A stretch of 55,690 nt of DNA from Opitutia bacterium UBA7350 (GTDB lineage: Bacteria; Verrucomicrobiota; Verrucomicrobiia; Opitutales; Coraliomargaritaceae): contig DKOX01000062.1 of the NCBI GenBank assembly GCA_002470925.1, positions 1-55,690 on the forward strand, read 5' to 3'. Below the pieces are notes generated by a model, which was given only the letters and a program-made list of their open reading frames with translations, did no database searches and had not been told where the DNA came from. How positions within the stretch are numbered: the first letter of the stretch is position 1; the number at the start of each line of letters is the position of its first letter. Positions 23,771 to 31,521 of the stretch are shown piece by piece. The position numbers were made by a program, and so were the translations under genes.

Positions 23771-24697
23771 ATGAATGCATTTTCCAAGATCCGCTGCGGG
23801 GTGGTCGGTACCGGTTATTTGGGTCAGCACCACGCGCGCATCTACGAGGCGCTGGAAGACTGTGAGTTTGTCGGGATCGTTGAGGCCAATGATGCCCGCG
23901 CGGTAGAAATTTGCGAGCGCCATCAGTGTAAACGTTTTGATTCGCTTGAAGCTCTGGCGGATGCCTGTGATGCCGTCAGTATTGTTGTGCCGACGGACAA
24001 ACATTGCGAAGTGGCGCTACCGCTCCTGTCAGGTGGATGCCATTTGTTGATTGAGAAGCCGCTCTGTGCGAGTATGGAGGAAGCCGAGGAGATTTTGTCG
24101 GCAGCAAAGAGGGCGGGATGTATCGTGCAGGTGGGGCATATAGAACATTACAACCCTGTGATGGGTTATTTGGAAAAGGCAGTGAGCGCGCCACAATACA
24201 TCACTGCAGATCGCTTGGCACCGTATAACGCCAGAGGCACGGAAGTCGGCGTGGTGTTGGATTTAATGATCCACGACCTCGGTGTAATTCTTGCATTGGT
24301 CCGCTCGCCGGTTGCCTCGGTCGAGGCGGTGGGGGTGAGGGTACTTTCGAACAGTGAGGATATTGCGAATGCGCGCATTGTTTTTGAGAATGGTTGTGTG
24401 GCTAATATTAATACCAGTCGGGTCAGTATGAAAAAGGTACGCGAAATACGCGTCTTTCAATCGGCAAATTATCTGTCGTTGGATTTCATGAACCAAACCG
24501 GTCATTTCCTGAAGAAGGAAGCGGAGGAATTAGTGCGTGAGAACATTCCGATTGAGAAAGAGGAACCGTTGAAATTGGAATTGGCTTCATTCGTGAAGGT
24601 AGTGCGGGAGGCGGGCGAACCGAAAGTCGGTGCGGATCTTGGGCGATCTGCCTTGGAGTTGGCAATTCAGGTGAGCGAGCTTGTCTCGAAATCTTAG
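23771..24697 (+). CDS. Gfo/Idh/MocA family NAD(P)-dependent oxidoreductase next to lpxB
   Basis: 308 residues from ATG 23771. The Rossmann nucleotide-binding motif VVGTGYLGQHHARIY is near the N-terminus. The family catalytic Lys is in LLIEKPL, followed by the His-containing motif VGHIEHYNP and then VVLDLMIHDLGVIL. Substrates of this family are usually sugars or sugar nucleotides. It is 14 bases before lpxB, and an oxidoreductase in this position recalls GnnA, which with GnnB makes a 3-amino sugar nucleotide for lipid A in some bacteria. No GnnB-type gene is adjacent, so the link to lipid A is an inference from placement. Confidence 0.85.
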   Translation: MNAFSKIRCGVVGTGYLGQHHARIYEALEDCEFVGIVEANDARAVEICERHQCKRFDSLEALADACDAVSIVVPTDKHCEVALPLLSGGCHLLIEKPLCASMEEAEEILSAAKRAGCIVQVGHIEHYNPVMGYLEKAVSAPQYITADRLAPYNARGTEVGVVLDLMIHDLGVILALVRSPVASVEAVGVRVLSNSEDIANARIVFENGCVANINTSRVSMKKVREIRVFQSANYLSLDFMNQTGHFLKKEAEELVRENIPIEKEEPLKLELASFVKVVREAGEPKVGADLGRSALELAIQVSELVSKS

Positions 24698-24711
24698 TGT
24701 GACTGCGTGAA

Positions 24712-25887
24712 ATGAGTGCACCGCTTCAAACTCCATCTGCTTTTGAGGCGCCGCAGGACTCTCGCGTAGACCTCTTGATTTTATGTGGAGAGCATTCGGG
24801 TGATGAACATGCGGCGGAAATGCTGGCTCATTTACGAGTGGAAAAGCCTGATTTAAAGGTCGCTTGTTTGGGAGGCCCAAGGCTCGCGGCAACAGGCGCG
24901 CAGTTGCTCTATGACCTCACGGCGGTCTCGGTGGTCGGTTTTATTGAAGTGGTGCGGCATTACTCATTTTTTAAGGGTCTGTTTGAGCGCACGCTTACCT
25001 GGATTGAGCAATATCAACCGAAGCATATCTGTTTTATCGACTATCCTGGTTTTAATTTGCGCTTGGCTAAGGAGTTGCGCAAACGTGGTCTGAGTCGAAA
25101 AGGTGGAGGAAAAATTAGCCTGAATTATTACATCGGCCCTCAGATTTGGGCATGGAAGGCGAAGCGACGTTTTCAAATGGCGGAGTTGATCGACCGCTTG
25201 AGCGTGATCTTTCCTTTTGAGGTCGAATGCTACAAAGATACAGATTTGCCGGTGGAATACGTGGTGCATCCCTTTGCGCGCGATGGTCATCGGTTTCCGT
25301 TTTATTATGATGCCACCGGTCCGGTATTATTGCTTCCCGGCAGTCGGGTCGCCGCATGTGAACGCATCTTTCCGATGTTGCTATCGGGTTTTAGGAGGGC
25401 TCGCCAAGTGAAACCGGAACTGCGTGCCCAGGTTATTTATCCCAGCGAAGGTATTCGCGCGATTTTGGAAACCATCTTGCAGGATTTCCCCGAAATGAAA
25501 GATGGGGTAGAATTGATTGAAAAATCGGACGAGCGCATTGGAGTGCAGGCGGCCTTGATGAGTTCGGGAACGATGTCGCTGGCCGTTGCAATGAGCGGTA
25601 TTCCGGGGGCGATCGCTTACCGTATGAACGCATGGAGTTACCGTTTGAGTCGATTATTGGTAAAGATTCCCTATATCGGGATTTCAAACCTGCTCCTGAA
25701 CCGTCCGCTGCATCCCGAATTCATTCAAGATGCTGCAAGCGCGGAAAATCTCAGCGCCGCTTTATTGGAGGCCTGCTCGGTTGAGCACGCAAAGCAAGCA
25801 GCGGAGGGTTCCGAAGCATTGAAGGCGGCCCTGCACCCGAAAGGCGCGTCGCAGGCGGAGGCATGGTTGTTGCGTGGGCTGAATTAA
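24712..25887 (+). CDS. lpxB: LpxB, lipid-A-disaccharide synthase
   Basis: 391 residues, normal length (GT19 family). It condenses UDP-diacylglucosamine with lipid X to form the beta-1,6 disaccharide of lipid A at the inner membrane face. Signatures include LCGEHSGDEHAAEML near residue 25, VVGFIEVV, FIDYPGFNLRLAKEL, YYIGPQIWAWKAKR, FPFEVECY, LLLPGSR and SSGTMSLAVAMSGIPGAIAY. About 15 extra residues precede the core. The stop codon overlaps that of hemY on the other strand. Confidence 0.96.
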   Translation: MSAPLQTPSAFEAPQDSRVDLLILCGEHSGDEHAAEMLAHLRVEKPDLKVACLGGPRLAATGAQLLYDLTAVSVVGFIEVVRHYSFFKGLFERTLTWIEQYQPKHICFIDYPGFNLRLAKELRKRGLSRKGGGKISLNYYIGPQIWAWKAKRRFQMAELIDRLSVIFPFEVECYKDTDLPVEYVVHPFARDGHRFPFYYDATGPVLLLPGSRVAACERIFPMLLSGFRRARQVKPELRAQVIYPSEGIRAILETILQDFPEMKDGVELIEKSDERIGVQAALMSSGTMSLAVAMSGIPGAIAYRMNAWSYRLSRLLVKIPYIGISNLLLNRPLHPEFIQDAASAENLSAALLEACSVEHAKQAAEGSEALKAALHPKGASQAEAWLLRGLN

Positions 25888-27224
25888 AGTTTCGCTGCAA
25901 TCGCAGCTTCCAGGCAGTAACTGAGTGAAATTCCGTTTCGGTAATTCGACATGATTTCGAGGCCTGGGTAGTGGGTTTCAGCATCCGTAATAGTTTTTAA
26001 ATAATGCCCATACCCAATTTTATATTGTGGAATGGCACGGGGCCAATGCGTCAGGTGTCGCATGACGGGGCCTTCTTTGATCCCGAGGAGTTCCGTTAGA
26101 TCGGGCAGCACCCTTTGTTCTAAAAGCGAAGCATTGTTGCTGCTAAGGTGGGGTTGGCGATCGCCTCCAACAAATACGGTAAGGAGGATCGAGCCGCGGG
26201 GCGCGCGGCCTTCAAAAAAACTTGAGGTAAACAGTGCCCCGAGGATGGAGCGCTGCTCACACTCCGGCACAAGCACGCCAAAACCGTCCAGTAAATGGTC
26301 CACTGAACTGCGCTGAAAGCCCAAACTCAAAACCGAAACAGGGGGGTATTCAATTGCGGCAAGTGGGGCAAGCGCTTCCTGCAAATCCTGCGGTAGGGGA
26401 AGTTCACTGAGGGCATGGGCCGGAGCCGTGATAATGACGCGGTCATAGCGTTCAGAATTACCGTTCCAGTCGACGGTCCAGTCGGTAACATTGCGTTTAA
26501 TACGTTCTATCCGGACGCCGGTTTGTACGCTGGTTCCAAGGGCCTTGGAGAGGTATTGCGGGAGGGACTCCAGGCCATCTTTAAAGCTAATGATACTTTT
26601 CTTGAAACGGGGCTGCCCTGTTTTTTTTGAGGCGCGCATTTTTGCTAAAGCGCCACGGATCAAGCCACCGTTTTGTGCTTCGAGGGCATATAACTTCGGG
26701 AATGCGTAGCGCAGGGAAAGTGCTTCAGGTTTTCCGGCATAGATACCGCCGACTAAAGGATTGATGGCGTAGTGGTAAAGTTCGCTCCCCAATCGCCGGC
26801 AAGCAAAGTCCGCAACACTCTCCTCGCTTGTGTCCTCGCGGCGGGAGACAAAGGGTTCCTTGAGTAATCGCAGTTTTGCGGACCGCGACCAAAGCGGGGT
26901 AGTGAGGGCTTGGAGTGGACTCATCGGCACCGGATAAACACGTCCGTCGCGCACGAGAAAGCGCTTGTTAGCCGCAGTGTTGGCAGTGATCTGTTGATCC
27001 TTTAAGCCGGGTATGGAATTGAGGAAAGCTGCAATTTCCGGGTTGCTTATTTGGATAGAATTCGGGCCAGCCTCAGCGAGAAAGCCGTCAATCTGTTCAC
27101 TTCTTATCGCGCCACCAATGCGCTGTGCCTTTTCCAGTACAATACAATCGGCACCTTGCTGGCGTAATTGCCAAGCGGCTGCCAGTCCGCTGATTCCGGC
27201 GCCGATGATGCATATTCTAGGCAT
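25884..27224 (-). CDS. hemY: Protoporphyrinogen oxidase, FAD-dependent HemY type
   Basis: 446 residues from ATG 27224 (MPRICIIGAGISGLAAAW). It is a GXGXXG FAD-binding flavoenzyme that oxidises protoporphyrinogen IX (or coproporphyrinogen III in some lineages) late in heme synthesis. The second dinucleotide motif VLEKAQRIGGAIRSE, then AGPNSIQ, INPLVGGIYAGKPEALSLRYAFP and the C-terminal GLEIMSNYRNGISLSYCLEAA are typical. It overlaps the end of hemE by eight bases, so translation is probably coupled. The stop codon overlaps the lpxB stop by three bases. The remaining heme genes are not in the window. Confidence 0.93.
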   Translation of the reverse strand: MPRICIIGAGISGLAAAWQLRQQGADCIVLEKAQRIGGAIRSEQIDGFLAEAGPNSIQISNPEIAAFLNSIPGLKDQQITANTAANKRFLVRDGRVYPVPMSPLQALTTPLWSRSAKLRLLKEPFVSRREDTSEESVADFACRRLGSELYHYAINPLVGGIYAGKPEALSLRYAFPKLYALEAQNGGLIRGALAKMRASKKTGQPRFKKSIISFKDGLESLPQYLSKALGTSVQTGVRIERIKRNVTDWTVDWNGNSERYDRVIITAPAHALSELPLPQDLQEALAPLAAIEYPPVSVLSLGFQRSSVDHLLDGFGVLVPECEQRSILGALFTSSFFEGRAPRGSILLTVFVGGDRQPHLSSNNASLLEQRVLPDLTELLGIKEGPVMRHLTHWPRAIPQYKIGYGHYLKTITDAETHYPGLEIMSNYRNGISLSYCLEAAIAAKL

Positions 27225-28248
27225 GGTTCCATTGGGTGACAACGTCCAACAATGCTTCGACGCATTCAATCTTCGCATGAGGCAGCATGCCGTGACCGAG
27301 ATTAAAGATATGGCCCGGACAGTCCGCAGTTTCTTTTAAGATCGTCACCGCCTCCTGACGGGTGAGCTCGGGGGTCGTGGTCAAGATTGCGGGATCCAGG
27401 TTTCCTTGCAGTGCAATGGGAGCATCGAGGGCCGCATAAATTTTTGAGAGGGGCAGGGTCCAGTCGATACTCAGGGCTTTAGCGCCGGTCGAGGCAAGTT
27501 GTACGGCATGATGGCCCATACCTTTGGCATATAGGATAACCGGAATTTCACAATCGAGCGCCTCGATAATTTGTTGAATCCATTTTAGCGACCACTCGTG
27601 GTAGTGAAGATGCGGACAGAGCGCGGCCCATGAATCGAAGATTTGAACCGCATCGACGCCCGCCTTGATTTGCAGTTTTAAATAGTCGATGCAGGCTTCG
27701 CTGATTTTCTGCATGAGCTGCTCAAATTGCTGCGGTTCACGCAGGGCGAGATATTTTATTTTTGAGAAATCTTTGCTGGAACCGCCTTCGACCATATAAG
27801 TCGCCAAGGTCCAGGGCGAGCCGCAGAAACCCAGTAGGGCGCGGGAAGTTCCCAATTCTTTGCGCGTTATTTGGAGGGCTTCACCTACATAACGGAGTCG
27901 ATCTTCAATGCCGGAGCTGTTGAGCGCCGCAATTTTTTCCGGTGCATCCAGCGTATAATTCATCGCGATGCCTCCGGATTCACGAAAATGGTAACCCTGT
28001 CCCAGCGCTTCAGGGATAACAAGAATATCGGAGAAGATTATAGCGGCATCCAGGGGAAAGCGTTGCATCGGCTGAAGCGTAACTTCCGTGGCGAGTTCGG
28101 GGGTTTGAACCAGAGTGAGGAAGTCGTAACGTTGCTTGAGCTTACGGTATTCCGGCAGGTAACGCCCGGCCTGTCGCATCAACCAAACCGGGGGTCGATC
28201 AAGCGGCTTACAGATGGCAGCTGCCAGAAAGCGTTCACGTGATGTCAT
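27217..28248 (-). CDS. hemE: Uroporphyrinogen III decarboxylase HemE
   Basis: 343 residues, normal length. It removes four acetate carboxyls from uroporphyrinogen III to give coproporphyrinogen III. The family N-terminal motif PPVWLMRQAGRYLPEYR carries the substrate-binding Arg residues. Further matches are FSDILVIPEALG, GFCGSPWTLATYMVEGG, QIFDSWAALCPHLHYHEW and the C-terminal NLGHGMLPHAKIECVEALL. It is the first gene of a hemE-hemY pair. ATG 28248 has no Shine-Dalgarno sequence upstream. Confidence 0.97.
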   Translation of the reverse strand: MTSRERFLAAAICKPLDRPPVWLMRQAGRYLPEYRKLKQRYDFLTLVQTPELATEVTLQPMQRFPLDAAIIFSDILVIPEALGQGYHFRESGGIAMNYTLDAPEKIAALNSSGIEDRLRYVGEALQITRKELGTSRALLGFCGSPWTLATYMVEGGSSKDFSKIKYLALREPQQFEQLMQKISEACIDYLKLQIKAGVDAVQIFDSWAALCPHLHYHEWSLKWIQQIIEALDCEIPVILYAKGMGHHAVQLASTGAKALSIDWTLPLSKIYAALDAPIALQGNLDPAILTTTPELTRQEAVTILKETADCPGHIFNLGHGMLPHAKIECVEALLDVVTQWNHA

Positions 28249-28356
28249 TGTTTTGTTAAAAGTCTTAATCTTAGGGAACCTGTGTTAATTTTCGTTGTAA
28301 AGATATTGAGGTTGATGTGCGGGGCAACTGTCCGCAAGAGTTCAATTTCTAATTAT

Positions 28357-29277
28357 ATGAAAGGAGAGAGCAGTCAGAACGCCACGAATGATGTTGTTGC
28401 GGTATTTATCGCTGGTTGTGGTTATGTAGGCTCCACCTTGGCAGCGCGGCTTAAGAAAAAGGGGGTTAGGGTCGGCGCACTAACGCGGAATGAGGAACAG
28501 GCCGCAGAGCTAATGGAACTGGGCTTGGAGGAGGTGCTAGTCGCAAATTTGGATAGTCGAGAATGGCACAATAAGCTCCGTCTCAAATACCAAGCGGTGG
28601 TGAATTGTGTTAGTTCTGCGGGCGGTGGGCTTGCCGGTTATCAAAAGTCATATGTTGAAGGACAGCGTTCACTCCTTGAATGGGCACAGGTCGCGCAACC
28701 GGAAGTCATATGTTATACCAGCAGCACTTCGGTTTACCCGCAAAACCACGGTAACTGGGTAGACGAAACCGCATCGACTGAGCCATGTACGGAAACCTCG
28801 GCTCTTCTGCTTCAGGCGGAACAAATGCTACTGAATTCCGAGTTTTATCACGGGGGCGCCTTTGTATTACGCTTGGGCGGTATTTACGGTCCGGGTCGGC
28901 ATTATCTGATTGATCAGATCAAGGGTGGTGAAACGGTATTGGCTGGGGATGGACGCCATCACTTGAACCTCATTCATCGGGATGATGCCGTCAGCGGAAT
29001 TATGGCGGTATTGGAATCCAGCCCGAGTCTTGTTTCCGGAATCTATAACTTATGCGATGGTCAGCCATATATTCAGTCAGAAATTGTGCGCTGGATAGCG
29101 GCTTCGTTGAATGTAACTTGTCCGACCTTTGATCCAAAAATGAAATCGGCGAGGATGCTTCGCAGGAGGGGTTATTCACCGGATCGTAAAATCAGCAATA
29201 CAAAATTAATGAAGGCGACCTCATGGAGCGCAAAATACCCAAACTTTAAGGTTGGCTATGAAGCTTTCCTAAGATAA
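28357..29277 (+). CDS. NAD(P)-dependent epimerase/dehydratase-like SDR protein
   Basis: 306 residues from ATG 28357; further in-frame starts upstream are possible. An extended SDR Rossmann motif is visible as FIAGCGYVGSTLAARL (GxGYVG variant). This and the following GVRVGALTRNEEQA resemble the YeeZ-like sugar epimerase subgroup. A Ser-Ser-Thr segment (CYTSSTSVYPQ) supplies the Ser and Tyr environment of the active site, although the classic YxxxK is not obvious: the segment after TETSALLLQAEQML has no Tyr. GGIYGPGRHYLIDQIKGG and LNLIHRDDAVSGI are further family motifs. The substrate is unknown. The gene is divergent from hemE. Confidence 0.8.
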   Translation: MKGESSQNATNDVVAVFIAGCGYVGSTLAARLKKKGVRVGALTRNEEQAAELMELGLEEVLVANLDSREWHNKLRLKYQAVVNCVSSAGGGLAGYQKSYVEGQRSLLEWAQVAQPEVICYTSSTSVYPQNHGNWVDETASTEPCTETSALLLQAEQMLLNSEFYHGGAFVLRLGGIYGPGRHYLIDQIKGGETVLAGDGRHHLNLIHRDDAVSGIMAVLESSPSLVSGIYNLCDGQPYIQSEIVRWIAASLNVTCPTFDPKMKSARMLRRRGYSPDRKISNTKLMKATSWSAKYPNFKVGYEAFLR

Positions 29278-29375
29278 GTAAATAAAAATTGACATAATTT
29301 CTATTATTGGTAATCAAAATAGGTATATTTGTTTTTTTATGAAATTTTTATACAGTATATAAACCTGGCAACCAA

Positions 29376-30194
29376 ATGATAACTTTTAAAAAACGAGTGA
29401 AATTACCGAAAGAGCAATACAAACAAGGTTTGACGATTTTCCGGATGGGTGAATACGGCGAACACGCTTACCGGATCTTGGAAGGTGAAGTTGAGATTTT
29501 TATTGAAGATAGCGAAAAGGAGATGGTGCTAGCACAATTGGGTGCAGGCGAAGTTTTTGGTGAAATGGGAATGATTGGGCGTTCTGCGCGCTCAGCGACC
29601 GCAAGAGCCCTTAGTCCCCTGACGGTTGAGGTTATGACTGAGGAGGATTTTAACAAAATATTCCTAAAAGATACGGAGGCGCTTTTGCCCTATCTTTCCT
29701 CAATTTTCAATCGTACCCGCTTTCTAAGTCAGCAATTACAGGAACTGCAGTTTAAGGGTGCCAGCTACAAAACGAAGACGGGTAATGCCATATTGGAAGG
29801 TAAATCAGGTATAAAATCTATTTATTTGGTCGCTGAGTCTGAATTTTTAAAAAGACAAGGTTCATTGAAGTATCGAGAGGTGGATGAGTTCCCCTTTTAT
29901 ATTGGCCGCAGAAGAGAGACTGCAGCGGTAGATGTTTTTCAAAAAAATCAGTTGGCGATCTTTGATGAGCAGCCCTTCAACATCTCACGCAATCATTGTG
30001 CTGTTGAATTGTTGGATGGCCGCGTATATATACGCGATCGGGGTAGTCACACTGGGACAATTGTCAACGGCATGCGCATCAATGGTAGTGGAACCACCAT
30101 CGATCGCGTCGAGTTAAATGCCGGAGAAAACAGCCTGATTTTAGGTGGGGTTGACAGCAATATTCGCCTAAAGGTTGTGATTGAGGCGCATTAA
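29376..30194 (+). CDS. Cyclic-nucleotide-binding domain plus FHA domain protein
   Basis: 272 residues. Residues about 10-115 form a Crp-like cyclic-nucleotide-binding domain: FRMGEYGEHAYRILEGEVEI, LGAGEVFGEMGMIGRSARSATARAL. The phosphate-binding cassette is FGEMGMIGRSARSATA. A linker of about 60 residues leads to an FHA domain at about 175-265, with FPFYIGRR, ISRNHCAVEL and GTIVNGMRI, the Gly-Arg, Ser-Arg-x-His and Asn-Gly positions that bind phosphothreonine. There is no DNA-binding helix-turn-helix and no membrane segment. The design suggests a signalling adaptor linking a cyclic nucleotide with Ser/Thr phosphorylation; this is inferred. A 98-base AT-rich region precedes it. Confidence 0.85.
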   Translation: MITFKKRVKLPKEQYKQGLTIFRMGEYGEHAYRILEGEVEIFIEDSEKEMVLAQLGAGEVFGEMGMIGRSARSATARALSPLTVEVMTEEDFNKIFLKDTEALLPYLSSIFNRTRFLSQQLQELQFKGASYKTKTGNAILEGKSGIKSIYLVAESEFLKRQGSLKYREVDEFPFYIGRRRETAAVDVFQKNQLAIFDEQPFNISRNHCAVELLDGRVYIRDRGSHTGTIVNGMRINGSGTTIDRVELNAGENSLILGGVDSNIRLKVVIEAH

Positions 30195-30250
30195 TTTTTC
30201 TCACGCCAGACTGGGATCTTACAATCGGCTTGACCGCAGGAGTGGGCGGG

Positions 30251-30288
30251 TTGACTGTGTGCTATATTGTTTAACATCTATTAGGAGG
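30251..30288 (+). promoter_or_regulatory. Candidate promoter and strong ribosome-binding site for ybaB-recR
   Basis: TTGACT (30251-30256) and TAACAT (30272-30277) are 15 bases apart and could form a weak promoter. AGGAGG at 30283-30288 is seven bases before the ybaB ATG. It is the only full Shine-Dalgarno sequence at a sensible spacing that I noticed in the window. Confidence 0.4.
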
Positions 30289-30295
30289 TTTATAT

Positions 30296-30607
30296 ATGGC
30301 AGGAGTAGGGAAACTTTTAAAGCAAGCGCAGAAGATGCAGCGCCAAATGCAGGCGATACAGGAGGAACTTGCAGAGAGGGAAATCGAGGTGTCGAGTGGT
30401 GGCGGTGCGGTGCACATCAAAGTTTCGGGACAAGGAGAATTCCGTGAACTGAAAATAGACCCGGAATTTTTGAAAGAGGATACTGAATTTATTGAGGAAA
30501 CTTTATTAAATGCGATCCGCGAGGCCGCTGAAAAAGCAAAAGCGATCAGCGAAGAATCCATGAGCGCTGCAACCGGCGGGATGGGCGGCTTTCCCGGATT
30601 GATGTAA
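30296..30607 (+). CDS. ybaB: YbaB/EbfC family nucleoid-associated protein
   Basis: 103 residues, normal length. A small DNA-binding dimer forming tweezer-like structures on DNA. A Gln/Met-rich helix leads the protein (LLKQAQKMQRQMQAIQEELA), then the conserved strand region VSSGGGAVHIKVSGQGEFRELKIDP and a C-terminal helix. It sits immediately before recR, the usual pairing, but the common upstream partner dnaX is not here. It has the clearest ribosome-binding site of the window. Confidence 0.95.
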   Translation: MAGVGKLLKQAQKMQRQMQAIQEELAEREIEVSSGGGAVHIKVSGQGEFRELKIDPEFLKEDTEFIEETLLNAIREAAEKAKAISEESMSAATGGMGGFPGLM

Positions 30608-30608
30608 G

Positions 30609-31205
30609 GTGACACCCGCATTTGAACAATTACTGGACGCCCTGAAGCAATTGCCAGGATTGGGCTTTCGCTCGGCAGAGCGCATTGCCCTGCATCTCTT
30701 GATCGAACATCCAGAAGCTGGGGAAGAATTGAAGGCTTGCATCGACAGAGCCTCGAATTCGGTGCAGAGATGCCCTATCTGTGGGAATTTATCCGAATCA
30801 GGGGAGTGTGCAATCTGCCTGGACGAAAAGCGTGATGTTACCCGAATATGCGTCGTGGAGCATGTGTCGGATCTTTTCGCATTCGAGCGATCGGGTGCCT
30901 GGACGGGAGGCTATCATGTGTTGCACGGCAAATTGTCGCCCATCCACGGTATAGGTCCGGAACAACTGAATATGAAGGCATTAAAGAACCGCATTGAAAG
31001 CGGGTCGGTCAAGGAGTTGGTTTTGGCACTCAGTAATGATATTGAAGGTCAGGCCACCTGCCACTATATCCAAGAGGAAATTGTGGCTCCCCTTGAGGTT
31101 GAAATTACGCGAATCGGATTTGGGCTGCCAAGTGGGGGTGGAGTGACTTTTGCCGATTCGGTGACCTTGAGGAGCGCATTGGATAGTCGTCGCGCTTACC
31201 AATAG
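30609..31205 (+). CDS. recR: Recombination mediator RecR
   Basis: 198 residues from GTG 30609, one base after the ybaB stop. It acts with RecF/RecO to load RecA on gapped DNA. The helix-hairpin-helix (LKQLPGLGFRSAERIALHLL), the zinc-finger cysteines (CPICGNLSESGECAIC) and the Toprim domain (ICVVEHVSDLFAFER, GYHVLHGKLSPIHGIGPEQL) are all present, followed by the Walker B-like tail IGFGLPSGGGVTFADSVTL. The length is normal. Confidence 0.96.
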   Translation: MTPAFEQLLDALKQLPGLGFRSAERIALHLLIEHPEAGEELKACIDRASNSVQRCPICGNLSESGECAICLDEKRDVTRICVVEHVSDLFAFERSGAWTGGYHVLHGKLSPIHGIGPEQLNMKALKNRIESGSVKELVLALSNDIEGQATCHYIQEEIVAPLEVEITRIGFGLPSGGGVTFADSVTLRSALDSRRAYQ

Positions 31206-31213
31206 TTAGAAAC

Positions 31214-31240
31214 AAAAAAACCGAACTAAATTGTCCGGTT
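31214..31240 (-). terminator. Rho-independent terminator of the tRNA-Leu gene
   Basis: Read on the minus strand, AACCGGAC and GTTCGGTT form an eight-pair stem (one G-T pair) with a six-base loop AATTTA, followed directly by a run of T. It begins five bases after the CCA end of the tRNA. Confidence 0.85.
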
Positions 31241-31244
31241 AATT

Positions 31245-31332
<88 letters not shown>

Positions 31333-31521
31333 GAGGCTGTGTTTGGAACACAATAAAGGTTGTAAATAAACGTCTGCCTCTTCTCAAATCAACACCAAAG
31401 TCAAAAATCTTGTTGCAGAAAAATAACGCGAGCGAAGCTTGAAACTTTATCGGTAAGCCCATAAAGATTTAGCCTTCTTTTATTTTACTACTACACCGCA
31501 TCTTGAAATGCGTTATTATAT

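Noticed and set aside
29289..29328. TTGACA at 29289 with TATATT at 29323 as promoter of the cNMP-FHA gene
   Set aside because: The spacing of 28 bases is too long for a normal promoter; no better pair was found in this AT-rich region.
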